Assembly (NCBI GenBank): GCA_026414225.1
Contig: JAOAJK010000003.1
Span: 62,001-126,000 of the forward strand
Length of the DNA: 64,000 bases
Source: Thermoplasmata archaeon
GTDB lineage: Archaea > Thermoplasmatota > Thermoplasmata > Lutacidiplasmatales > SKW197
Direction of reading: 5' to 3'
The notes below the pieces were generated by a model. That model was not told where the DNA came from. It saw nothing but the letters and a program-made list of their open reading frames with translations, and did not search any database. The position numbers and the translations under genes were made by a program. Numbering within the stretch: position 1 is the stretch's first letter; the number at the start of each line of letters is the position of its first letter. Of this stretch, positions 26,301 through 34,300 are shown in pieces.

Positions 26301-27113
26301 TTCTGGGGAAGGGAAAATGGGTGCACGGTGAGCGTGAACATTGCAAAGGCAACTATCCCTGTGGTCGCCCTTTCCCTGTCGGAGACCGAGATGGAAGGTG
26401 TCCAGGGAAACTCAGTAATTGCAAGCGTGCATGTTTCCAAGGGAGGTCTTCCCCTGTCTGGCGTGAATGTTTCCCTCACCTTAAGCAGCAAGGCAAACCT
26501 GGAGATTGCCCCTGCCTCTGTACCCACAGATGCCAGTGGGAATGCGGAATTTGAAATTTCGGTGATTGCCAACTTCACAAAGGAGGCAAACATAACCGTA
26601 AGCGCAAAGGCAATCGTCGGGGGAAACCAGTATTCCAGCAATCCAGCATATCTTCAGATATATCCTGCAGGAACGGCCTTGGAGTACACTGTAACCCTGG
26701 GTATTTCAGATAATGAAGTTACAGGTAAGCAGGGAACATCCGTGATGCTTACAGGCAATCTGAAGAGGAGCGGTTTGCCTGTTTCCGGGGTGAATTTTAC
26801 AGTGGATATAGCAGGTTCAGGTGACATTCTCATCGAACCCCAGACCTACACCACAGACGCCAACGGAAATGCATACTTTACCCTCACGGTGACAAGGAAT
26901 CTGGATAAGGATGCAGATGTGGTACTAAGAGGCAAGGTGAGCATTAGTGGAAAAGATTACTATTCACAGCCAGTTACATTGAAAATTAAAGCATATGTTC
27001 AGCAGAAAACTCCAGGTTTTGATCTTCCGATTGTCCTCCTGGTTCTGGCAGTGCTTGTGGGAAGTTCCATCATGAGAAAAAAAGATTATATAGGTAAACG
27101 ATTTAAGGCATAA
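23331..27113 (+). CDS. Anchored ABC-type family 5 substrate-binding protein with Ig-like repeats and PGF tail
   Basis: A 1260-residue surface protein. After a signal peptide (LLVWVMVSWLIVQVPC) comes a family 5 (oligopeptide/dipeptide/nickel) solute-binding domain to about residue 590: VYDSLAYTNRTTG, PGLAASWETADGLTWTVKLRDNLKWHDGTLLTADDVVFTY. At least four Ig/Big_1-like repeats follow, marked by recurring DASGNAEFEISV/DANGNAYFTLTV-type lines. The C-terminus TPGFDLPIVLLVLAVLVGSSIMRKK is a PGF motif, hydrophobic span and basic tail, the sorting signal used by archaeosortase A; an archaeosortase gene lies 2 kb downstream. Ordinary family members are about 550-650 residues and sit with permease genes; none is here. 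It may capture peptides for a permease encoded elsewhere. Confidence 0.87.
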   Translation: MHGIGRILLVWVMVSWLIVQVPCGTEGTTLNKQQVMETPEFGQIIAGSVLDIQTLNPCTAEDDYTLRVLSLVYDSLAYTNRTTGSAEPGLAASWETADGLTWTVKLRDNLKWHDGTLLTADDVVFTYNFILNPEAPLKTSEYFKFLKWTRIPGATDKNENYWEAVQKVDATTVKFVLNKTVWDFGITILSLPILKKDIWKNHWDDATSWNLDHNSTTGASKSTGSGPFRMVLWKPGIEIVLAPNTEYYKSISNGIKIVKYPSYLSLLEAVKNREVSLVFHPVSSEFLPDFSQVSSFSAFPHKEREVTFLGFNLEKYFEGYDEGSGYEQRSSVDDPVTYPIKVAGTDAGLQFRNAAGYLLPNSQVEARYSNFLIWENSLVQKGDQYYNTSVKTYTQNISQAITLLNTASYKDMDGDGWREDYNGRKMGHDGVVKIYIEEKTTINQQVAMWFCANLRTAGVYADTEPLQVLNIRDYDLFLCSVKVDETFEYIYKLISSKYDYTDGITNGENLWRYRNPDTDNLTGSMLSTTQGFANAIKYVQGIVSSHLPLIPVYSEILYDVVDISRVMIKPVPDESVLEKHNLVSMSLASSVSIEAYAVPYRLNAVSGSQSEIVVRASDPAGNPVVNAEVQVKISPSSAITPDATSKTTDSNGCAFFTLGLTKTLDVVQLVSVECLLPSNGVMKRFYVLLEPFELEINIVSELFVKGLANNTYTFSFEILNSGVAVKEAFSRVVYVSDARIKPLIAENVSDASGTAALEFLITEDFIENSYLQISFAVSVAGGEERAYSAALVVTTAGSLEVTITATCQGVSWKTGNGEINGSVTYEGNPVGAMTVKCGIMELDGIFEIENPELVTDSQGAVKFSVTMNEMPVTSRVFDYYLVVCTSGYHGAVYARSLLQIPDAVTVTAQPSVIEIKGESGNTANLVVKVEAEGTGITNALVFGWKDRADGKVSVLGIPAFTNGSGNTEIRIRITGDYTDNAVLQLTLRGLFWGRENGCTVSVNIAKATIPVVALSLSETEMEGVQGNSVIASVHVSKGGLPLSGVNVSLTLSSKANLEIAPASVPTDASGNAEFEISVIANFTKEANITVSAKAIVGGNQYSSNPAYLQIYPAGTALEYTVTLGISDNEVTGKQGTSVMLTGNLKRSGLPVSGVNFTVDIAGSGDILIEPQTYTTDANGNAYFTLTVTRNLDKDADVVLRGKVSISGKDYYSQPVTLKIKAYVQQKTPGFDLPIVLLVLAVLVGSSIMRKKDYIGKRFKA

Positions 27114-27131
27114 CAATCGGAGGCAATGAAT

Positions 27132-28427
27132 ATGGCTGAAAAACCACATCTGAACCTCGTATTCATTGGTCATGTAGACCATGGGAAGTCGACAACAGTG
27201 GGCAGGCTGCTGCTGAACACGGGATACATCAGGCAAGAGGAAATCGAGAAGTACAGAGAAGAGGCAGAGAAGAAAGGCAAAGCAACATTTGAATTCGCCT
27301 GGGTAATGGACAGATTAAAGGAAGAGAGAGAAAGAGGAGTTACCATCGACATTGCTCACAGGAGATTTGATACTGATAAGTACTACTTCACGATCATCGA
27401 TGCACCTGGGCACAGGGACTTCGTGAAGAACATGATTACGGGCACAAGCCAGGCGGATGCAGCCGTGCTTGTGGTGAGCGCTGCTGAAGGCGTGCAGGAG
27501 CAGACAAAGGAGCACATCTATCTTGCAAGAACCCTCGGCGTGCCCCAGATGATCGTTGCAGTGAACAAGATGGACAGGCAGGAAGTCAACTACAGCGAAG
27601 CGAGGTACAACGAAATCAAAGATGAGGTGACAAAGTATCTGAAGAGCGTGGGTTTCAAGATGGAAAAAGTCCAGTTCGTGCCCATAAGTGCGTTCAAAGA
27701 TGATAACATCACAAAGGCATCTCCAAACATGCCATGGTACAAGGGTCCAACCTTTATCCAGACCCTGAATAATCTGGAGGTCCCGCCCAAACTCAAGGAC
27801 AAGCCCCTGAGGTTACCAGTCCAGGATGTTTACACAATCACTGGCATCGGGACCGTGCCCGTAGGAAGGGTGGAGACCGGCGTCATGAAACCGGGAGACA
27901 AGGTCATTTTCATGCCTGCAAAGGTCTCTGGAGAAGTCAAATCAATTGAAATGCACCATGAGTCCATTCCACAGGCAGAACCAGGTGATAATGTTGGCTT
28001 CAATGTGAGGGGCATAAACAAGAACGATGTGAAGCGCGGTGATGTAGTAGGGCATGAAAAGGACCCGCCAACGGTGGTAAAGAGCTTTACAGCCCAGATA
28101 ATGGTCCTGAACCACCCGACCGTTATTACAGCGGGTTACACACCGGTATTCCACTGTCACACCGCCCAGGTCGCATGCACAATCACGGAAATCCAGAAAT
28201 TGCTTGACCCGAGAACGGGCCAGCCAATCATGGACAAGGAAGGCCAGGTGGAGGGTGGAAAGGTGAACTTCATAAAGACGGGCGATGGGGCCATCGTCAA
28301 GGTGAAACCCACGAAACCGATGGTGATTGAGAGAGCAAAGGACTTCCCACCACTCGGCAGATTTGCGGTCAGAGATATGGGACAGACGGTGGCCGCGGGC
28401 GTAGTGATTGACCTTGAAAAGGCCTAA
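27132..28427 (+). CDS. tuf: Translation elongation factor 1-alpha
   Basis: An archaeal EF-1A of about 431 residues, the GTPase that brings aminoacyl-tRNA to the ribosome. G1 [10 protein letters not shown]3 DAPGHRDF, G4 NKMD and the archaeal domain II/III sequence ([31 protein letters not shown]) are present. The track starts at ATG 27126. GGAGG at 27119-27123 lies two bases from that ATG and eight from ATG 27132, so I choose the latter ([19 protein letters not shown]). It heads the usual archaeal pair with uS10, and a T-rich stretch separates the two. Confidence 0.96.
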   Translation: MAEKPHLNLVFIGHVDHGKSTTVGRLLLNTGYIRQEEIEKYREEAEKKGKATFEFAWVMDRLKEERERGVTIDIAHRRFDTDKYYFTIIDAPGHRDFVKNMITGTSQADAAVLVVSAAEGVQEQTKEHIYLARTLGVPQMIVAVNKMDRQEVNYSEARYNEIKDEVTKYLKSVGFKMEKVQFVPISAFKDDNITKASPNMPWYKGPTFIQTLNNLEVPPKLKDKPLRLPVQDVYTITGIGTVPVGRVETGVMKPGDKVIFMPAKVSGEVKSIEMHHESIPQAEPGDNVGFNVRGINKNDVKRGDVVGHEKDPPTVVKSFTAQIMVLNHPTVITAGYTPVFHCHTAQVACTITEIQKLLDPRTGQPIMDKEGQVEGGKVNFIKTGDGAIVKVKPTKPMVIERAKDFPPLGRFAVRDMGQTVAAGVVIDLEKA

Positions 28428-28432
28428 AACAC

Positions 28433-28448
28433 TTTTTTTCCTTTATTT
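28433..28448 (+). terminator. T-rich stretch after EF-1A
   Basis: Seven T residues followed by more T-rich sequence lie between the EF-1A stop and the uS10 start. Archaeal RNA polymerase stops at oligo-T without needing a hairpin, so partial termination here could lower downstream expression. The uS10 gene is close enough that read-through is likely. Confidence 0.3.
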
Positions 28449-28460
28449 TGGAGTGATCAG

Positions 28461-28778
28461 ATGACACAGAAGGCCAGGATTGCGTTGAGTGGCGCCGATG
28501 CTACAAAAGTAGACAGTGTGTGTCAGAAAATCAAAGAAATTGCCCAGAGGACCGGTGTAGCAATGAAGGGTCCAATACCGCTGCCCACGAAGCGGCTGGT
28601 GGTGCCCGTGAGAAAAGGTCCAGATGGGCGGGGTTCGAGCACAATTGACAGATGGGAGATGCGGGTGCACAAGCGACTCATAGACCTAGATGCAGATGAA
28701 CGAGCCCTTCGCCTCCTGATGCGCCTCCCAGTGCCTGATGGCGTTCATATAGAGATTGTGCTGAAGTCAGAGGCATGA
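28461..28778 (+). CDS. rpsJ: 30S ribosomal protein uS10
   Basis: A 105-residue archaeal uS10, part of the 30S head. [66 protein letters not shown] and the end HIEIVLK match the archaeal/eukaryotic S20 type. It follows EF-1A as in many archaea. The stop overlaps an ATG (ATGA) just before the small ferredoxin gene, so it is translationally linked to that gene. Confidence 0.96.
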   Translation: MTQKARIALSGADATKVDSVCQKIKEIAQRTGVAMKGPIPLPTKRLVVPVRKGPDGRGSSTIDRWEMRVHKRLIDLDADERALRLLMRLPVPDGVHIEIVLKSEA

Positions 28779-28780
28779 AA

Positions 28781-28951
28781 ATGCCTGCAAAGGTGGACCT
28801 GGACCTCTGTGTTGGCTGCGGGAGCTGTGAGGAAAGCTGTCCGGAGAGTGCAATTACCCTGAATTCCCATGCAAATATAGATGCCGGGAGATGTGTAGAA
28901 TGTGGCACATGCGTTGAGGTCTGCCCCCAAGGTGCAATCTCAATAGTTTGA
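28781..28951 (+). CDS. Small 2[4Fe-4S] ferredoxin
   Basis: A 56-residue protein missed by the ORF track. MPAKVDLDLCVGCGSCEESCPESAITL and RCVECGTCVEVCPQGAISIV each hold a CxxCxxCxxxCP motif, so both clusters are complete and the chain is a minimal clostridial-type ferredoxin. ATG 28781 is seven bases after AGAGG; ATG 28775, overlapping the uS10 stop, is an alternative. It could serve as electron carrier for AOR or other ferredoxin enzymes. Its place behind uS10 ties its expression to translation genes. Confidence 0.92.
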   Translation: MPAKVDLDLCVGCGSCEESCPESAITLNSHANIDAGRCVECGTCVEVCPQGAISIV

Positions 28952-28960
28952 GGTGGAGAA

Positions 28961-29194
28961 ATGGAAAGTGTTTATGTATTGATTGAAACGGATTCTGGCG
29001 AGCTTGAAAAGGTAGTTGCTGAATTACGGAAAAAGCAAGGGGTGAGGGAGGTAAGTGCAATCACAGGGCCTTTTGATGTGATCGTAAAGATCGAGACAGA
29101 GCACATAACTGAAGCCCTTCAAACGATAGTTCACGACATCCGAAAAATAAAAGGGGTAAAGAGCACTGAGACCCTTGTCTGCATAAAATTATAA
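28961..29194 (+). CDS. Stand-alone Lrp/AsnC effector-binding (RAM) domain protein
   Basis: A 77-residue protein made only of the RAM/AsnC C-terminal alpha-beta domain: MESVYVLIETDSGELEKVVAELRKKQGVREVSAITGPFDVIVKIET, ending ETLVCIKL. There is no helix-turn-helix. Stand-alone RAM proteins form ring-shaped oligomers that bind amino acids and can join Lrp-type regulators. GGTGGAG precedes the ATG. The last base overlaps the first base of the archaeosortase gene (shared A of TAATG), so they are coupled. Confidence 0.9.
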   Translation: MESVYVLIETDSGELEKVVAELRKKQGVREVSAITGPFDVIVKIETEHITEALQTIVHDIRKIKGVKSTETLVCIKL

Positions 29195-30087
29195 TGTATC
29201 TGTTCATCCTCTATCTCCTGCTGTTTGTTTCTCTTGGCTGCTTCGGTGTGGGCTGCTTTTCAAAAAAGGAATTGCGGTATAAGGCGAGAATCGTTGGCTA
29301 TATCCTCTTTGGTTTCTACTGGCTCCTTTACACTCCCCATTATTTTTACATTCACGATTATTTCCCTATGTTCCTGTCAGGAACCGCAATTATCGGGTTT
29401 GCATTTCTTGCCTACAACGAATACATTTCGCTCTCCCTGAATGAAAAAAACGAGAGCATGGAATTTCTCGCGAAGCTGATATTCGGTGCAGGTGTGGTTT
29501 ATTATGTGGTTGATTGCATCCCGGTGCTCAGCGCCTTCCTCATTCAGTTGGTAACTGAGCAAAGTGTCTGGTTTGCCAACCTTTTCTTCATGGATGGTGT
29601 CACCACCGGAAGTTTAAATTATCTAGGCAATGCCCAGTTTGTTCGCACCAACTTCGAAGAGATTTACATGGAAGTGATGTGGGGAGGAAAGAATGTGGTA
29701 AATATTGTGCTCGCATGCACGGGTATTCAGGCAACTGTTGTGGATGTATTTGCGGTGGTTGCCACCTCTTCCAGTATCAAAAGAAAATTTGCCTGCATCG
29801 GTCTTACGATTCCCGTAATCTACATCGTGAACGCAATGAGAAATGCGATTGTAATCTACTGCACTGCAACCAATTATTCCTGGTTTTCTGGTGTAACTGG
29901 CTTCGAGTTCGCTCATAATTTTGTCGGCAAAGTTATAAGTTTTTCTACACTTTTCATTCTTACCCTTCTCATGTTTAAAATTCTGCCCGATTTCTACAGT
30001 AAAATCATCGGAATTGCGGAGCTTTTCAAGCGGGTGAAAAACTACAGAAACGGAAAATCTGGCTCAAGAAAAACCATTACCTTTTAA
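29194..30087 (+). CDS. artA: Archaeosortase (ArtA-like membrane transpeptidase)
   Basis: A 297-residue polytopic membrane protein of the exosortase/archaeosortase superfamily. The triad residues are Cys175 (IVLACTGIQA), Arg216 (VNAMRNAIVI) and a probable third residue His241 (EFAHNFVGKV). The first two fall close to the Cys173 and Arg214 reported for Haloferax ArtA. These enzymes cut three-part C-terminal signals on surface proteins and join the protein to a lipid. The protein at 23331-27113 ends with a PGF-type signal and is a likely client; the protein ending at 7046 has a PEF-type signal that other archaeosortase classes usually recognise. The ArtA subtype is inferred from sequence position, not from a search. 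Confidence 0.85.
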   Translation: MYLFILYLLLFVSLGCFGVGCFSKKELRYKARIVGYILFGFYWLLYTPHYFYIHDYFPMFLSGTAIIGFAFLAYNEYISLSLNEKNESMEFLAKLIFGAGVVYYVVDCIPVLSAFLIQLVTEQSVWFANLFFMDGVTTGSLNYLGNAQFVRTNFEEIYMEVMWGGKNVVNIVLACTGIQATVVDVFAVVATSSSIKRKFACIGLTIPVIYIVNAMRNAIVIYCTATNYSWFSGVTGFEFAHNFVGKVISFSTLFILTLLMFKILPDFYSKIIGIAELFKRVKNYRNGKSGSRKTITF

Positions 30088-30113
30088 TACTTCTTCCTTA
30101 TCCCTTCTCTCGC

Positions 30114-30332
30114 ATGGTTGAGCAAGTATTGAAGGCAGATACCAGATGCTTTTCAGACGAGCGGGAAGGGGAGATAGAATGCAGGAGTTGCAGAGCCAGA
30201 ATAAAGATCCTTCCCTATGATGTGCGAGAAGGTTTCTGTTATGACTGCCTCGATCACTGGAAGCCAGATACAGAAATCTTTTTTTTAGATCCAAAGCCGA
30301 AGCACAATTCCAAACTTGATGATTTTTGTTAG
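30114..30332 (+). CDS. Small zinc-motif protein, function unknown
   Basis: A 72-residue protein with two CxxC pairs: ECRSCRARIKILPYDVREGFCYDCLDHW. The spacing (CxxC-x15-CxxC) suits one zinc ribbon. The ends are charged. It lies 26 bases after the archaeosortase gene. A TATA-like cttttaatac near 30080 is close enough to give a leaderless start. It shares a 4-base stop overlap with the convergent GNAT gene. No family is recognised; that it is a real gene is supported by the zinc motif and the fit between its neighbours. Confidence 0.6.
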   Translation: MVEQVLKADTRCFSDEREGEIECRSCRARIKILPYDVREGFCYDCLDHWKPDTEIFFLDPKPKHNSKLDDFC

Positions 30333-31021
30333 TCCCTTTCATGCCAGAACCACGAGTGAGTGCATCTCCTTTCAAATCCAAGCTTTCTGGCTAAATTTTT
30401 TGAGGGCTCATTGTCAATCCAGATATGAATCCCTGCGATTCTGCCACTCCCGAATATCTGTTCTGCAAGGCAGGTACTCACGCTTTCAGCCAACCCCTTT
30501 CCCCTGTAGTCGTCGAGCACATGGAGAAAACCCATTATTCCAATTCTGGGTGTGAGATTGTGGAGTCCAACCCAGGCCACGAGCTTATTTCCATCGTAAA
30601 TTCCGCTGGAAGGATAACGCTCGATCCTGCTCCGGATGTACCTCTCCTCGCCACCCCAGAATCTTGCAACAGTTTTTGCGTCTTCTCTCCGGAGATTCTC
30701 GCACTCATGTTTCTTTTTTCCCCTAAACTGCTCCTTTGTAACAGTATAGAAAAAGGAATCCTTGCGTTTCAGAAATGGAAAATTTTTCTCGATGATTTGC
30801 ACAAACTCCTCGCCCACTGCAGCAAAGAACAAATTTTTTCTGCGCTTAATCACTTCGAGCGTCCTCTCGAAAGCGGCAGGGGATCCAAACGGATAAACTT
30901 CGTTCCCATCGATGAGGAAACCCCCGTCCATTGCATTATCCGTCACAACTGTACAGTCCTCCAGGAGCATGTACTCCCCGTAGAAATTTTCAATTTTCTG
31001 AAAGTGCGATTTCAGGTCCAT
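30329..31021 (-). CDS. GNAT-family N-acetyltransferase
   Basis: A 230-residue protein. The C-terminal half is a GNAT fold: LVAWVGLHNLTPRIGIMGFLHVLDDYRGKGLAESV holds the acetyl-CoA loop (RGKGLA), and NEPSKNLARKLGFERR is the usual final helix and strand. The N-terminal half (FYGEYMLLEDCTVVTD, EDAKTVARFWGGEERYIRSRIER) resembles the longer FR47-like or glycine-N-acyltransferase-like architecture. The substrate is unknown. Its stop shares TTAG with that of the small zinc protein. Confidence 0.82.
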   Translation of the reverse strand: MDLKSHFQKIENFYGEYMLLEDCTVVTDNAMDGGFLIDGNEVYPFGSPAAFERTLEVIKRRKNLFFAAVGEEFVQIIEKNFPFLKRKDSFFYTVTKEQFRGKKKHECENLRREDAKTVARFWGGEERYIRSRIERYPSSGIYDGNKLVAWVGLHNLTPRIGIMGFLHVLDDYRGKGLAESVSTCLAEQIFGSGRIAGIHIWIDNEPSKNLARKLGFERRCTHSWFWHERD

Positions 31022-31151
31022 GAAAGGGAGAATGGAAGAGGATATTTAACTGTAGTTCCGTCCATCACCCAATTTTGCCCCTGCCCCACATCCTGCGGTG
31101 GTTTAAGAAAGAGTTAAATAGTGTGCAAAATATACCGCATTCGGTGTGACG

Positions 31152-31301
31152 ATGGCATTCCCAGAGGCGGTTAACCGTTTGCTGAATAAAAAAATCTGCA
31201 TGCGATGCAGTGCAAGGAATCCCTTGAGAGCCACGAGATGCAGGAAGTGTGGCTATCCTGGATTGAGACCCAAGTCAAAGGAAAGGGGTGCAAAACAGTA
31301 A
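31152..31301 (+). CDS. rpl40e: 50S ribosomal protein eL40
   Basis: A 49-residue ribosomal protein missed by the ORF track. [46 protein letters not shown] is nearly the family consensus, with four Cys (CxxC and CxxC) forming the zinc site. In eukaryotes it is made as a ubiquitin fusion; archaea make it alone. A TATA-like gttaaata lies at 31113-31120. The IleRS-like gene starts 47 bases downstream and may share the transcript. Confidence 0.95.
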   Translation: MAFPEAVNRLLNKKICMRCSARNPLRATRCRKCGYPGLRPKSKERGAKQ

Positions 31302-31348
31302 ATAAAATCTGGCGAGATAGCATCCCAGCCGGATAAAGGTAGAGAGAA

Positions 31349-34300
31349 ATGCTTAGGGATATTCAGAAGGAGTTTAATCTTCAGGCACTGGAGGCGAAAA
31401 TATTCAAATACTGGGAGGAGCAAAAAATTTACACTAAAATAAAGAAGGCGAGGGAAAAATCTGAAAAGTTATATATTCTTGATGGGCCACCCTTTGCGAC
31501 CGGGATAGTCCACATTGGCCATGCGAGAAACAAGGTACTGAAGGATGTGTTGATAAGATACCACATGATGAACGGGAAGAATGTGGTTGCAATACCTGGC
31601 TTCGACATGCACGGGGTCCCGATCGAGCTAATGCTCGAACAGAGTTTGATGCTGAAGGGAAAGAAGGAAATTGAGAGATTCGGGCTCGAGAAATTTATTG
31701 AAAAATGCAGGGATTTCACGCTTGAGAACAAGAACAAGATGATTGAGGAGTACAAGATGCTCGGCATCTGGTTCGACTGGGACAGGACATACCTTACACT
31801 CTCGGATGCCTACATCGCCTCCGTGTGGTGGAGCATTGCGAGGGCGTACGAGCGGGGTTTCCTGGTAGAAATGGAAAGGGTTGTGCCCGTATGCCCCAGA
31901 TGTGAAACTGCAATTTCAGATAATGAGGTGGATTACAGGGAGATAAAGGTGCGCGGAGTTTATGTGATGGTCCCATTGAAAGGAAGGACTGACGAATTTA
32001 TCCTTGCATGGACTCCCTATCCCTGGATAGTCACAGGTGCCCTTGCAATTGCAGTAAACCCTGAGACAGAATATATAAAGGTAAAGGTGAAAACAGGTGG
32101 GGAGGAACATATTCTCATCACCTGCAAGCAGAATTTTGAAAAGGTCATTGGCTACAGACATTATGATAGCACTGAAATTCTGGACACAATCAAGGGAGAG
32201 AGTTTGAAAGGTATTGAGTACATTCCCCCGCTGCTCATAGAGGTACCCTATCACCAGGAGGTGAAAGGGGAGTGGGTCCATAAAATTGTTACCAGCAAGA
32301 GGGTGCAGCCAGTGCATACAGGTGCCTTTTTCGTCTCGCCGGGAATGGGAACAGTGGAATTTGAGATAGGGCAGGAGTACAATCTACCTGTATTCAATCC
32401 GTTTGAAATTGATGGAACCTTTACTTCCAAAATAATCAACAAATATGCCAGGTTCAGGTATGACGATGCCAATTCCCTGATTACGAGGGACCTGAAGGAT
32501 GGCGAGGTCCTGTACGCAGAGGTAGAGGAGATAGTAAGGGCAGGGCATTGCTGGCGTTGCGGTTCCCAGCTCTTGCACATCCCAACCAGGCAGTGGTTTA
32601 TCAGGACCAAGGGAATGAGGGATAGATTGCTGGAGACATCGGAGGGAATTAAATGGATGCCACCATGGGTGGGCACGGGCAGAATGTATGATTTTCTCTC
32701 GCATCTCAAGGACTGGTGTATCTCAAGGCAGAGGTACTGGGGCATTCCTATGCCCATCTGGAAATGTTCATGTGGCAACACGAAGGTTGTCTCCTCAATC
32801 GAAGAACTGAAGACAGGCAGGGGATTTGTTGAAGGGCAATCCCTCCATATTCCTTCGATCAACAATGTAGTGTTTACCTGTGATAAATGCGGAAAGGAGA
32901 TGCGCCGTGTTGAGGATACGGTGGATGTCTATATTGACTCGGGTGTGGCTTCATGGGCGTCCCTCGGTTATCCAGGTAAAAAAGAAGAGTTCAATGCCCT
33001 TTGGCCTGCAGACATCATAGTTGAATCCATCGGACAAACTAAAAACTGGTTTTTCTCCCAGATGGTTCTAAGCATGATTGCATTTGATAAACCTCCGTAT
33101 CAGACCGTGTTCGCCCATGGGCATGTTGTTGATGAGAAACGCAAAACGGTCACAAATGTGTCACCGAATGTGGATACCCCCCGGAACCTTGCAGGACGGT
33201 ATGGTTACGACGCTCTCAGATTATATCTTCTGTCAAAAGAGCCATGGCAGGACCTGGTTTACAGCGAGGAACGAATAAAGGGGTTCTACCGTTCCCTTTC
33301 GATACTCTGGAACTGTGCGGTTTTTGCAAATCTATACATGCGAAATGATAAGGTGGAGCTGAGAGATCTCACCTATGAAAATGTGAGAGACCATCTTTCT
33401 ACAGAGGACAGGTGGATGCTCTCAAGATTGGAGAATCTGAAGCTGCAGGCAACAAGTGAGATGGAAAACTTTGCTTATCACAAACTTTGGAAAATCGCCG
33501 AACGGTTTATCAAAGGAGAGTTTTCAAGAATCTACATAAAGGCAGTGCGGGAACGGATAAGAGCGAAGGGGCTTTCCCATGAAAAGATGGCTGCCTATTA
33601 TACTCTGGCCGAGGTTCTCAGCGGACTTGCAAAAATCCTCGCCCCACTTGCACCCCATGTTGCAGAGGAAATTTACCTCACATACGATGCAAGGCATGAA
33701 AGCGTGTTTTTCGAGCACTACCCAGCAGCGAACAAGGTCCTGATAGATGAACGGATTGAGAAGAAAATGAAAATTGCGATGGAAATTGTAAAGGAGATTA
33801 ACAGGGCGAGGGCGAATGCTGGAATTCCTTCTAGAATCCCTCTCAGAAGGGTGATTGTGAAGTCAGATAAGGAGGAAACATTTGAAAGTGCAAAGGATTT
33901 TGAGAAACTGATCACCCAGTTTGTGAATGCAAGAAAGGTTGAAATTTTACCACTTGGCAAGGACTGGGATGAGCTCATTCTGGAGGTCGTGCCCAATCCT
34001 TCGGCAATAGGGCTCGTTTACAGGCAGTGGGCAAGCAAGATAGGGCACCTCCTGAAGCTTCAGTCCGCAAAGAAAATCAAGGAAGGTATAGAGCGGGGAG
34101 AGTACATGCTGGGAATTGAAGGGCAGCTGGTCAGAATTCTCCCGAACATGGTCTCATTCAAGTCAAAGCTTCCAGAAAAGGTTGTCTCTGCACCAATCAC
34201 CAACGGCACAATCTACGTGGATTTGAATTTCACAGAGGAAGACATAGTCGACTCAAACATAAGAAGCTTGGTCCGTATTATCATGGAGATGAGGAAGGAG

